Assembly (NCBI RefSeq): GCF_000006405.1
Contig: NW_003202288.1
Coordinates: 78,254-130,469 of the forward strand
Direction of reading: 5' to 3'
Source of the DNA: Perkinsus marinus ATCC 50983
Lineage: Eukaryota > Perkinsozoa > Perkinsida > Perkinsidae
DNA length: 52,216 bases
Positions 1-10,533 of this stretch are shown here, in pieces. The notes beneath the pieces are model-generated. The model did no database searches and was not told the DNA's origin. It saw only the letters and a list, made by a program, of their open reading frames with translations. Every line of letters begins with the position of its first letter. The stretch's first letter is position 1. A program made the position numbers and the translations under genes.

Positions 1-276
1 CTCTAAGGCAGAGACTATGCACTAGATAATCGAGATTAGGGCCAGATGAACCCAAGAGTACTCCAAGATACTACCCTCTCGACGGCCTCTATCCTCCCTT
101 TTATTCTGAGCTCGTAAGAACTCCTTTTCATCCGCAGTCAGCGCTTTGGACGGACGCCGTGGTGACCGAGAGTGATGATGGCGATGCGACGAAGAGTGCC
201 GATCACGGCCCATTACAGAGAACACACCAACCCTGTCTGACATCGCGCATGCCTCGCTGTCGTCGTCGTCACGCAT
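1..276 (-). CDS. 5' exon of an Arg/Ser/His-rich protein, partial at window edge
   Basis: An ATG at 276 opens about 67 codons running leftward. The peptide starts with an acidic stretch (four Asp) and continues with a His/Arg/Ser-rich segment (RHSSSHRHHHSRSPRRPSK) and a charged helix. The coding part ends at 75 in a GAG G|GTAGT donor, so the rest of the gene lies outside the window. RS/RH-rich segments are common in splicing and other nuclear RNA proteins, but no domain is visible and I do not assign a function. A second in-frame ATG at 243 is an alternative start. Confidence 0.45.
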
Positions 277-904
277 ACCATCAACAATTCCTCAGCCACC
301 TAACCAAGTCTACTCTGGGGCCCATAATGCGGGAGATCTCGACAAGAACTATTCGTAACTTGGCTTGTAAATTATCTAAAATCCAATACTGCTCTCTAGA
401 GGCCCCTCCCTCAGTTACAGCTCCAACCCAAATATCTCCGAGTTGGTGCTACTCGGTGCTGTATCAGGCACAGTGCACCATATTCCGCCGAAACGCCATG
501 TACATTTGCCCTGGAATCCCCCGGTTGGCAATGTTATGGTGTAATTAGAATTAACGAGACCTAGTCCAATTTCAATACGTAGCGTTCATAAAATTAACCT
601 ATCATATCTAATATTAATACAGAGTATTTATTCCTGCTACTCAAGTGAACATCATTTTTATGGCCGAAAAAACGTCGGGTGCCGGGATCGAACCCGGCAA
701 GACAACGAGGACAATTTGGGGCACATATGCCAAGATATCCGTTGAGGTTGCCACAGTCAAGATACCAATTAGGTCCCCAAGAGTTCCATCGAGTAGATCG
801 GGAGATTCTCATGTCGGGTACATAACGATCAAATTCTCTAACCCTCCCTGTCTCCCGCAGCTGGGCTTTACTCTGCACCTCATCCCAGTCGTTTTGACAT
901 GTAA
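277..904. other. Intergenic region, no gene recognised
   Basis: This stretch lies between a leftward gene (ATG at 276) and a rightward gene (ATG at 905), so it should hold two divergent promoters. No convincing coding exon was seen. A perfect 6-bp hairpin with a six-base loop lies near 679–696 (GCCGGG/CCCGGC). It resembles a tRNA T-arm, but no cloverleaf can be folded around it. Confidence 0.4.
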
Positions 905-2409
905 ATGTCTCTGCTACGCTCCCTACCGCCCCTCCTTCCTCTCGGCATCCTCACCTTGGCCCTAGCCTTCCTAGCCGGGCCTGGCTATTGGTGCATTGCA
1001 GTGGGGATGATGACACTCACTTATTTAGTCTCAGGGCTACTCCTTTTGGTCCTGTGGAAACATTTCAGGGAGGATCGACACACGCTGAAGATTATGGGTA
1101 TCTTCTACTGCTGCGGTGCCACGGGGGCCATTCTGACCGCTCTCCCTCTAGCGAAAGTAATGATAACAGTATAATTGTAGTCCTTATGAGCCTCTCCATT
1201 CTCAGCTAGCCTTAAAGACCTGGTCCACACTCTCCTCGTCCTGCGTTATGATGGTGCCACAGTGCTGCGGGGTCGACGAGCTCTTGCCGGGCCCAGTTAC
1301 TAGGTGTTCCCCTAGCTTGACTCCATGCAGATCCTCAGAAAACTGCATCGCAGCGGGAATGACTGACTGTCGCGTTGAGCTGAAACCTTCTAATAATGGT
1401 AATGAATGAACTTTGGTTAACTTGCGTATTCGAGAAAAAGATCGTGTCGAGGGAATCTGATGTTTCTACTCGCAAGGCTCCATGCCAACCTCTGGTTGTG
1501 ATCATGCTTCTTAGGGTCTCTTACATGCTCGTTACTCCTTGGATGGGAATGGGTAATGACACCAGGGCTCATAGAAGAGTGCAGCAAGGCTCTCTGGTTC
1601 CTACTCGTTTGGTTCATCTATCGTAAGTTATCGAAGACCAACACCTCAACACAGTGTCGACTTCTATACGCCATGGCTGTCGGTGCTGGCTTCGAGACGA
1701 GCGAAAACATCAGGTATCTTCGGGCTTTATGCAGTGTTCGGACTCTTCTATCGCCAGGTACGCCTTCCCTGAACTGGTGTCCATGGACTATAGTCTCTGG
1801 CCGTATATATTTCAATTGGATTTCGCCCCCGACGTCTTCACGCATCTTCGCTTCATCGCCTGCCTCCATAGGAGTGTGTCTTCCTTCCTGCACGTTATTT
1901 GGACGGGTTACTTCGGTAGCTACCTTTCTCGGACTGCACTATTGCTTTCGATCGCCTTGCATGGCTTATACGATTTCTTTGGTACACTTAGTCAGACTCA
2001 CGAAGCTTCAGGTGGTTATACGTACGTCAACGTTTATGTTGGTAAAATAGGAATATTTATTACCGTTGCCGTGTCACTACAGCTCTTCGCCGATCGTGTG
2101 ATGAGCATCTCTGAGGTCGACCTTGGAGATGAAGAGGATGATCTGCCGCTCACAAGAACCCAATCGTTATACGATCCAGTTCAATATAGTGGTCTAATAC
2201 CACGGAGAACTCTCACCACACAGCGCTCTCGATCCTTCAAGACCGCAGCTAACGTGTTCAAGGAGTGCATAGAGGAGAGGAACCACGTTAATGATTGGGC
2301 AGCGTCGATGAGCTTGCCTTCACATTCTAGTTCTGCGACGGCCTATATGGTTTCCTATTCCTCCATTCTTGCGTTGCGAGTCGCCATATTGCGGCCTTCT
2401 CCAGATTGA
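905..2409 (+). CDS. PrsW-family intramembrane metalloprotease-like protein
   Basis: The ATG at 905 opens a hydrophobic N-terminus with about two membrane segments. Several short introns follow; the best defined is 1714–1757 (44 nt), which joins GAAAACATCAG to GTACGCC. The joined product carries the three PrsW-family motifs (PF13367 type): IEECSK near 1566–1583 (EExxK), GAGFETSENIRY across the 1714–1757 intron, and a late membrane segment with ALHGLYDFF near 1957–1980. Known PrsW enzymes cleave membrane anti-sigma factors in bacteria, while eukaryotic relatives are largely uncharacterised. The tail (about 2100–2350) is hydrophilic and Ser/Arg-rich, hence probably cytosolic. Stop at 2409 if the last segment is unspliced. 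A phase-0 intron 2350–2404 would instead fuse it in frame to the downstream kinase. Exons between 1175 and 1560 are uncertain. Confidence 0.72.
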
Positions 2410-2422
2410 ATTTAAAGCTGCT

Positions 2423-3728
2423 ATGGAGTCTTCTTCAGCGGCTTGTGATGACTTTCTCCGTCTTGACTCTCTGCCAGCAACGGCCATAGTATCTCTAGTA
2501 GGAGAAGGTAACCTGCATGCTGTAGTTACCATTGCTAACACTGGTAACCCGACCCTAGATGACGAGCTGCAGTCAGGAAAAGTAATGCTGTTCATGGACG
2601 CTGCTGGAGTGCCTCGTTTTCTCAGCTGATTCGCATTTGCAAGGCGCCGGTTAGCAGGCAAGCGGCGATAGAGCGGTCAGAGCACTACTTGGTCGTCTCT
2701 GCAGCCCTGGGTGGAGAGTATCTTCCGGATGAACACCCTCCTAAAGTATTGGTTCTCGCGCGAGGAGTGCTCCGTGCGATTGACGAACAAGTTGGCCATT
2801 ACCGTGTTCGGAAACGAATTGACAAATGCCCAACATTTGAAGGTGTGCTGCTGGTTATTGCCGAGAACCCTACATAATGAAGCTCTCAGGTGCATGCTTC
2901 ACGACATCAACTTCGGGTGATCAGTGCCATGCACAGATCATGACAGACATCTCGACCAACCTTGGTGCTGATACGATAACATTTGAGTTGAAGCCTAAGT
3001 GTGGTATCCGTGCTGTCCCTGGGTACCCTTGTCGTTTCGTGATGCAGCGTAGTGATGATCCTGGCTTCGACCTCGACAAGTTCTACGATCCATACAGGCT
3101 CTATTTCGGACATGATATCTATGGTGAGGTGAAGAAGCTCTTTGACCAGAGACCTCGAGGCTTCCTGAAGTTGAGATCGCCTGGGACTCTGTCGACTTTA
3201 CCGCGAGATGCTGTTTGTGAGGCCATCTCAACAGTGCTTCGTTCGACGCCAATCTTATCTCGGTTAGCAGCCTTGCAGAACTATGCTTCGATAGATGAGG
3301 CACTACCAGACTTCGCGGCTAAGCTCTGGGAATGGCTTGTCGAGCAATGCCGGCTCGATCCAAGCATAGTGATTCGGCATCACTATCCTCATACTCTACC
3401 TAGTGTGGAAGAGTTCCGATCATTCGAAGCTGTTCATGATATCGGTAAAGTCACTGAATGGCTGTCCATATTTCTACTAGGCCGTATGGCCATGGACGTC
3501 AGTCTGTTTCTATCCTTTTCCCCGCAGGCAGTCGGTCCTCCGTTCAATCAAGTTGATGAGGTGGATGCCGGAGAGCTCTTTCCAGGGCATCGCGGAAAGC
3601 CTCTGTGGTGTCGTCTCACTGTTATCGACACCGATCCCAAGCCTTTCAGTAAGCTGCCCTTCTACTTTGGTCAACTGGCCAAGTGCAAGGTGAAATTTGA
3701 GGAGCATTCTCCAGCAGTCACTGAGTGA
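2423..3728 (+). CDS. IPK1: Inositol-pentakisphosphate 2-kinase (IPK1 family)
   Basis: This enzyme phosphorylates Ins(1,3,4,5,6)P5 at position 2 to give InsP6. The ATG at 2423 (MESSS) is followed by the family's Gly-rich loop VSLVGEGNLHAVV. After intron 2580–2623 comes SGKLIRICKAP, the usual LRI-x-K strand. Intron 2843–2889 (47 nt, phase 1) is well supported because it restores the frame. The next exon carries the hallmark FELKPKCG and CRFVMQ, then a YDPYRLYFG segment matching the family's PLDL-F region. Near the end CRLTVIDTDPKPFSKLP matches the conserved D-x-D-x-KP metal/phosphate site (DTDPKP here). Stop at 3726–3728. The length (about 410 residues) fits the family. Its start lies only 13 bp after the preceding ORF's stop, and an in-frame splice could make a fusion. 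Confidence 0.85.
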
Positions 3729-4363
3729 TTTAAATGTGGCGTATACTGTTTCAGCATCATTTTATAGTATTTTTCGTAATGAAGGAGTAAACGAAAATGC
3801 TGTTCCCATGTACGCTTGGGTGCGAATGATCAATGCCTTGTAGTTGTTCGAGTGAGACCTTGGATCCTGGGTGATGAATTTAAAAGGGAAAGGCGCTACT
3901 GTGCCACGAGTTCTTCCAATATTCGCCCTCGGTCTAACTCGATCTACCATCATAACAACATATCATTTCCCGCAGTGCAGTAATTTACAATTCGATCTAC
4001 ATTTTCGGATATAGTCTAGCCACAATGTGGAAGTGTACCGCCTTTCACGAATCGTGAATCGTGATGGATAGCGCAGAGCTTTAGCTCGCCTTACTCAGGA
4101 TCAATGATCACCATCGGCTGGCGGAACGGCAGATATTTCTATATCCTCTCTGCCTTTGTTTAAAGTTGACCATTCACCCAATCAACGAGTCTGAGCACAG
4201 TACACGAGCCAATGAGATACGTCAGCAATCACGTATGTAGATCGATAGAAGGCTGGCTGCGGACCAGCGATAGATTTCAACGAGGTTCGGCTGTCTCTCT
4301 CAATTCCGTGAGGGGCTCTCTTGCGTCCGCGCCGACGTCGTCTGGTAAGGAGTGAATCCCAAG
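3729..4363. other. Intergenic region, nothing recognised
   Basis: About 630 bp between the IPK1 stop and the next candidate exon. Reading frames are short and show no domain. Moderately AT-rich near 3740–3800 and 3950–4020. It probably holds the IPK1 3' UTR and the next promoter or trans-splice site. Confidence 0.4.
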
Positions 4364-5712
4364 ATGTTCAGCGACATCCCCATCGAGCCCATGGTGATCC
4401 GTCACTTGGTGGCTACGATCTTATTCGTGTATGTGACAACTGTTGTGACCAAGAATGTGTGGTCAAGCTCCGATACTACCACTCTCATGCGTCGGGTTTG
4501 CGTCTCCGCAGACACTGGATACTCAATGATAACTTCGCAAGACTGGCCCTACCTAGTGGTTACTACATGGCTTTCGACGTGTGTGTTGAGTCGATACGAG
4601 CTGTTCCTCCTCGACTACTCTTGTTAGTGAAACGCCGTGTGATAGATTTTCTACCTGAGAAAAAAAATCGTACTGCTGGGGTGCTCCACATCCCTACAGC
4701 AGTCCTTGGAATCTGCCATTCTATCATTGCAGCACTCACTTTCATCAACACAACAGGTTGTTTAGCGCTCGCCTCACGGATACTTCGCTAGGTCACACAC
4801 TTTCCCTCTTATCGGGGATGGTGGTACGATCCCCAGCTGGGGAATTTCTCCGTCAGAAACCGTACCGTGTTTCTCTCTCATTTAAACATCCCTGCTTGAT
4901 AATGGTGTGACTGCGGCTGTAACGAACAGTCGGCCTCTTTTGCGGCTGGCTCAATAGCACCACCAATACTCCTTGTCCCCCTTTCCTCCACTGGTCTCAC
5001 ATTTCATCCTGGCGGAGGAGCCCTGAGTAGCTCATCCTGGAATAGTTTATTGCGTATTAATATTGCGCGGTTATCGATCGTGTTGGCGTGCGCGGTAATC
5101 GCTGTGCGTTTCCCTAGCTTTCGGTGGTCGGCTTCGCATCATGCTGCATGACACATTACTCATGCGTTGCTTTACAGTGGTGAACTTTGAGTCGAAGGGT
5201 AGTGACTCATTCTGTCTGCTGTTTCGTCTGTCATTTCCACGCGAGTGGGTGCTCGTGATAATCGTTTTCGCCGCTCAAGCCTAAGGTAGCTGTCGTTGTT
5301 CAGGGACAGATTTCCTATTCCCTTTCGAGTACTCTCGCTCCATTGGTACATGGACACCTTATGTTATTATGCCTTGTAATATACGAGTTCCCTGCGGTCT
5401 TATGGTGGATTGACTTGTTTGAAGAGCCAACACCGACTCGTTGGGTCGGGTCTGTCACTGCTGCTTGTGTGTATGCTGCTTGCCATTCCCTCATTGTTCC
5501 GGCCATTCTTGTTCATGCCAATGTCAAGTTGTTCCTCTTATGAGGCTCAAGTTCAATTAGTGTCGTTTGCTCTTACGAGACCTCTGACTTGTATGGTTCT
5601 ATGTCTAGCCCGCTTCGTTGTAGTCACATGGGAAGTTCCTCTAGAACCATCCTCCGCTCTCTTAGATTGGTTGTTTTTCTGTGTTTTTTTCTACGGGCGC
5701 TCTGCTCCTTAG
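4364..5712 (+). CDS. Candidate multi-exon polytopic membrane protein
   Basis: Several hydrophobic exon candidates lie in a row on this strand. An ATG at 4364 (MFSDIPIEP) leads into a membrane segment (LVATILFVYV) and a consensus donor TTCGT|GTATGT at about 4427. The acceptor near 4511 continues in frame into HWILNDNFARLALPSGYYMAF. Further hydrophobic stretches are LHIPTAVLGICHSIIAALTF (4680–4745), VIYEFPAVLWWIDL (about 5370–5420), AACVYAACHSLIVPAIL (about 5460–5515) and ARFVVVTWEVPL to 5712. The GYYMAFD and LHI-PTA order weakly recalls TLC-domain (TRAM/LAG1/CLN8) proteins, but I would not call it. The exons between 4791 and 5340 are not resolved, and there may be more than one gene. Confidence 0.3.
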
Positions 5713-5715
5713 CGT

Positions 5716-6074
5716 GATTTTTTCAGCGAGGCTTTCGGTGAGTCTCTTGATTGATTCATTTATCCTACTTCTATTAGAACGATGTTCATTCATAACCTCC
5801 GCGCTAATAGCAGTTAATACTGTTCTAGTTTCCTAAGTGCAATTGTGAAAAGAGTTGTTGTGCTAGTCCCTTTGGGATGTAGGCATCAGTGGCCCACTCG
5901 ATGACAGCATTACATGCTCTTCTGTCGCTGATTCTGTGTCTCGATAACTGTAGTGTTGTGTGGGTTACGGTACCACGAATTTGATCAGCATCCAAGCACG
6001 CTCGTACGTACACATGAGTGCAAGGTCAGTTCGGCGTAGTACACCTCACCTTTCGGTTAGCAAGTGATTGTTGT
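5716..6074. other. Intergenic region upstream of the PNUTS-like gene
   Basis: No coding exon recognised. A pyrimidine-rich stretch ending in AG at about 6059 (cacctcacctttcggttag), 15 bp before the ATG at 6075, could be a trans-splice or 5' UTR intron acceptor. Confidence 0.35.
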
Positions 6075-9000
6075 ATGGAGACCACTACGGCGGCAGCTGC
6101 AAGAACCACATCAAAAACCGCGTTGGCTACTTGTTCTTCGTCGACTGCCGATTCCACTGCCATGTCTGGTCCGTTGGGTGGGGAGCGATCTCTGCAGGAG
6201 GTAGAGGGTCCTGTTACTGTAGGTGAACCCATCCAACGGGGGAGTGGAATCCTGGAGGCTGTGAAGTTTCTGTCGGCACCTCATCGATCGTCGCAACAGC
6301 TACACAAGCTTTCACAGGGGGCATGTGCGGCGATGATGGAGGCTTATAATGCATCTGTCGTTTCTGATGAAAGAAACAGCAAGTTTGACGTAGAGCAGGC
6401 CTTGAACGAGCTTCTGGACAAGTACACTGAGTTGACGAAGGAGACTGTCGAGGAGTACCGCAATGAGCGAGATCGCGAACGTGGGGTTGGGCATTCGAGT
6501 GAGTCCTTGATGGGGAAGCGGTCTGCCAAGGTGGGAGGGGACGATGAGGGAGTTCGGAAGAGGAGGAGGATGAGAAGTGACGACGAGAGTAGTAGTGCCA
6601 CCATGAGCAGCACCACAGCGGAGGTCCACAGGAGGGAGGGGACGCGGCGCGCCATAGCCCTACTCGATGTTGCCCAGGAAGAGGACGGAGACCACAAGGA
6701 AGATGATGATGATGAGGGGAGGAAGAGTCATCACAATAAGGGTAACAGTAAGACTTCTGTGAAGGGGAAGGTGAAGAAAAAGAGGCCGATATCTTTCAAG
6801 ATCACAGATGCAGAACAGGTTAGCAAAATGGTCATTCACATAGTTTAAGTTCCTGTCTTTAGGTGACGAGGAAGTTCGTGAAGGCCATGAAGGCGGAGTG
6901 CTTGACGGTGACCGATCGGCAGAAGGCCCTGCGGGGTATATTTATGGGCTCATCGCCTGAACTTCGGGAGGCTGCTATTGCTAAGTAGGGATTCTTCATC
7001 GACTTCTCTCCGTTGTCGAGCTTTGTGTTTTTTTGCTCAGTTTTACGCACCATAAGGGCCTCGAGCTTATCGGTAGTTGGATGAAGGAGGTGAATAAAGA
7101 CAAGGACCCAGAAGTGGGGCCTATGCTGGTTTACTTGGGGTGTTTGGAGCGAGTGGTCATGACCGTTGACCTGCTCAGAGCGACCAGTATCGGAAAGGTG
7201 ACCAATACAGCAGCATGGGCTTCTTTCACGATCATTGATTCAGATGGTGACGGCCAGTGTGAAGGCCTTCAGTGGGAGGTCGGAGATGGTGGTCACTAAT
7301 GGTAGACGTTTGATCGAGAAGTGGAAGAAGATTGCTTGCTCGAGCGGAGTGTCCCCTGGTGGGACGAAGCCTCAGAGCATCACGTCCCCTCCTCCCCCTC
7401 CTCCTGCAACTCCTCCAGGCGGCTTCAAGCCTGTGATCGCGGCTAAGTCCAGCGCCCCTTATGTCCCTGTTGTTGCCGCTAAGTCGAGTGCACCGCCTCC
7501 CTTATCTAAGTCTCCTACCACCAATGACAGCTCGGTTCCTGCCACGGCTGCTGCTACCGAAGCACCTTCCCCCCCACCCTCGAGGAGTGTTGGAAGTCCC
7601 CAGGCTGCGGCATCGAAGTAGGTGGTGCCTAGCGTTCTACAACGCTGAATGCCTTCTGACAGGTCTCCAGCACTCACGCTTCCTGTTGGTCGACGACGGC
7701 CGGCTGGTATGGACTCTTTGGAGGTGCGGGGCTCGCCTATGAACTCCCCACACTTCTCTCCACCTCCAGCTGTCCAGAGTGGATCAGGAAAGAGTCCTTC
7801 CGTTCCCTGCAAAGACAGTGGTACGTTCGAGGGTGACGTGCGCATCTTCGTTGTATCGCTGATGTAGATACGGACCGTTCTAAGGTGTACTCGGAAGGTA
7901 GGCGGAGCTCTACCGATGATCTAGAGGGGCTCATGGACCTCATGAGCCCCGGGGGGAGAGACGACGACGATGCCCGAGAGGTCTCCATGAAGAATGTTAC
8001 GGCTGAAGATGAGGAGGAGACTTCCTTCGGGGCTGTGCCCACCAACATAGAGGAAGATGATGACATGGCTGACATCTTAGGGTAGGGGGGAGCTCTCATT
8101 CTCGAGGTGTTGTTAGGCTGTACACTCAGGTTGATGGATCTGCCCGGTACCACTCCGGGCGAGTTCGATGATGACGATCATCCCGCGGGCCTGAATGGGG
8201 ATCGAGCGGGGGTCTCTGCTGAGGATGAGGGAAATGGGCAGTCGAGGAAGCCGAGGTTACAGTGGAAGAAGGATGAGGAGCTCGTCAATATGGTCGTTTT
8301 CATCAAGAATGAGCCGTTATGGGACACTGTCCAGTAAGATCCGTCACCATTTCCCTCCTTGGTAGTTTTGTATTATTCTTCACTTTCAGAGCCATTAACG
8401 ATGCTCGTGGTACTCACGTCACCTACGTTGAGCACGGACACACATCCAAGTTCATGGAGCAGCGTAAAAAGGAGGACGCAATGGTAGGTTCATACCACAC
8501 AATCTTCAATTCACGAAGTCTCTCTCAGGGTGGTACGCAACTCCGGCACCAATACGGTCATTTAGACTCTGCCCCTGCGGCAACTGGGGCCTCGCCATCC
8601 CGAGGGAAACGGTCCACTGCAGCTGCTTTGCTCGCGAGCCTCGGTGGGTCTTCGTCGTCATTGGAAGATTCCAACACCGCTACTTCCGACAACATTGGGG
8701 AGAAGGTCATCTGGCTGAAACAGCTCCCTATGGTGATTCTGCCGACTGATTGTACGCGTGTCATTGGCCAGCTGAAGAGCTACGAACGACAGGACCTTGC
8801 TGATCTTCATGGTGGACGTACTGAAGTTTTTTACTCGCCTGAAGCGGGTGTTCGCATACCGGATTCTCCGGCCGAACCCGCTCCTGGTCGCTCGGTGTTC
8901 CTCATGGCGCCTGATGCGCTGCAGAACGAAACCGTTGAGGTGAAGCTGAAGGTGAAGGACAGTAAAAGTCGTAAAAAGGCCGCATCTGCGGTGGCAGTGC

Positions 9001-10268
9001 CCCCTAGGGCTGACGAGGATACGGGCGTTGTGGTCCTGGACGAGGGTCTTGAGGGCTCCCCTGGTGCTCCCCAACAGCCGTCCTTAACGGAGGTTTCGCC
9101 TGTCAGTAGCGACGATAGCGTGCCTGGTGTACAGGATCAGGAGGACCAGATATTAGCAGCGTTGATTACGGCCTCCACCGGTGGCCCTATAGGTGACGGG
9201 AAGGGCCCATTGGGGTCGGCTGCTGGGGAAGTGCGGTTCGAGAGTGAATTCGTGAAGTTAGATCCGGGGCTACAGGAAGCCATCATCAAGAGTGAGCAGT
9301 TCCTGAAACTGTTCCAGGACCAGCCGTGGTTGATGATAAACCTGACAACAGACTCTCTTGGTCGGATCGGGAAGATGATGGACCTGTACAGGGAGAAGGC
9401 GAAGGAAGAAGCAGAGGAGGAGGCCCAGAAGAAGAAGCGAGAGGCCCAGGCCCAGGCCCAGCAGGCCCAGATGGCCGCGGAAATGCAGGCCAAGTTGGGT
9501 CACAGCCCTTCCCCTACTCCTGATGATATCTCGAGCTCAGCGGCAGAGTCGTCACCGAGTCGGACGGCGGAGAGCTATGAGAAGCGTGGTTGGGGGGTTA
9601 CGTCTATCCTTACTAGTCTCAAGGAGCAGGTTCGAACTCACGTGAGGAGTGAGGTAGCGGCTGCTGCTACGCATAGCACCCCTTCTGGTGGTGGTAAGGG
9701 CTGGCTTGGTAGCTACGGTCGGGGAGGGGGATGGTACCCAAGCGTGCCTGGTGGGGGGTCTTCTACTTCGTCCAAAGGGTATGGTGAAGGTTGGGATGAT
9801 ACCTCTGGTGGGCAAGGTTGGGCATCATCCACGAGGAAGCAGGACGGTGATGGTTCGTACCACCTCCCTTCTGAACATTCAGTATCGTCCTCGTCTGGTA
9901 CCACTGGTTATGCTGACGCCAGTCGTAGGTACGGTGGTGGTGCTGAGAGCTACAAGGATCGTTATACGATGGGTGGTGGGAAGGGAGGTGGGAGGCATGG
10001 GGGCTATGGTGGTGGTCAGCACCAAGAGGAATACGGAAAGGGTGGTGGAAAGGGCGGATACCATGGCAAGGGTAGTGGGGGTTATAAGGGTGGTGGTGGA
10101 TACGGCTGGGGAGGAGCTTCTGGAGGGTATCGGGGCAACTCTGGTGGATGGAACAACAAACGACAGCAGCATTGGCCTTCTCCTCCTCCTTCCTCTACTA
10201 CCGATGGTGCTCCCTCTCGGCCGAACAAGCATCCTCGAACCACTGCTTACTCCTCTTCATGGAAGTGA
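6075..10268 (+). CDS. PNUTS/PPP1R10-like nuclear PP1 regulatory subunit
   Basis: PNUTS targets protein phosphatase 1 to chromatin and the transcription-termination machinery. Here an acidic/basic N-terminus leads, after intron 6819–6862, into a TFIIS N-terminal-type helical domain (about 6863–7340): a GLELIGSWMKE helix, a VTVDLLRATSIGK-like core once intron 7201–7246 is removed, and a closing IEKWKKIA helix. A Pro/Ser-rich linker follows. Near 8250–8340 KPRLQWKKDEELVNMVVF resembles the PP1-docking V-x-W/F segment of PNUTS. Near 8700–8740 GEKVIWLKQLPMVILP resembles the PNUTS EEKVPW–PLVLP stretch. A Lys/Glu/Gln-rich helix lies near 9380–9500. A Gly/Tyr/Lys-rich tail (about 9680–10160) is like the RGG-type end of PNUTS. 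The ATG at 6075 is the first in frame; stop 10266–10268. At least eight introns are evident, all GT–AG. No CCCH finger was seen. Confidence 0.68.
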
Positions 10269-10533
10269 GGTTCAGTCGTTTTCGTCCATTATTGTCACTA
10301 TTCTGTGCCCTATCACCGCTCATAATAGTCGTAAATTCGTTCTGTGTCACCATTATCGCCTCCAATTTGTGTATCATTGGAAGATCATCTTCCTGGACAA
10401 CCGCCATCACCGGCCCTCTCCTGCTTCTTCTCTATGGGATCCGTCGGTGGTCTGTACCGAAGCACCGTAGTTGTATCGTCAACGTCATTGTTGTGTTGGT
10501 CACACCCAAGGAGGACTGTTGGTGTCAGTAGCA

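Noticed and set aside
1-74. Intron at the left edge beginning GTAGTATCTT like the RAE1 hairpin intron
   Set aside because: The similarity stops after ten bases; there is no AAGATAC arm or GAATAGGTC in the visible part.
660-760. tRNA on the minus strand (GGTTCGATCC)
   Set aside because: The hairpin has a six-base loop, and no D-arm, anticodon arm or matching acceptor strand can be placed around it.
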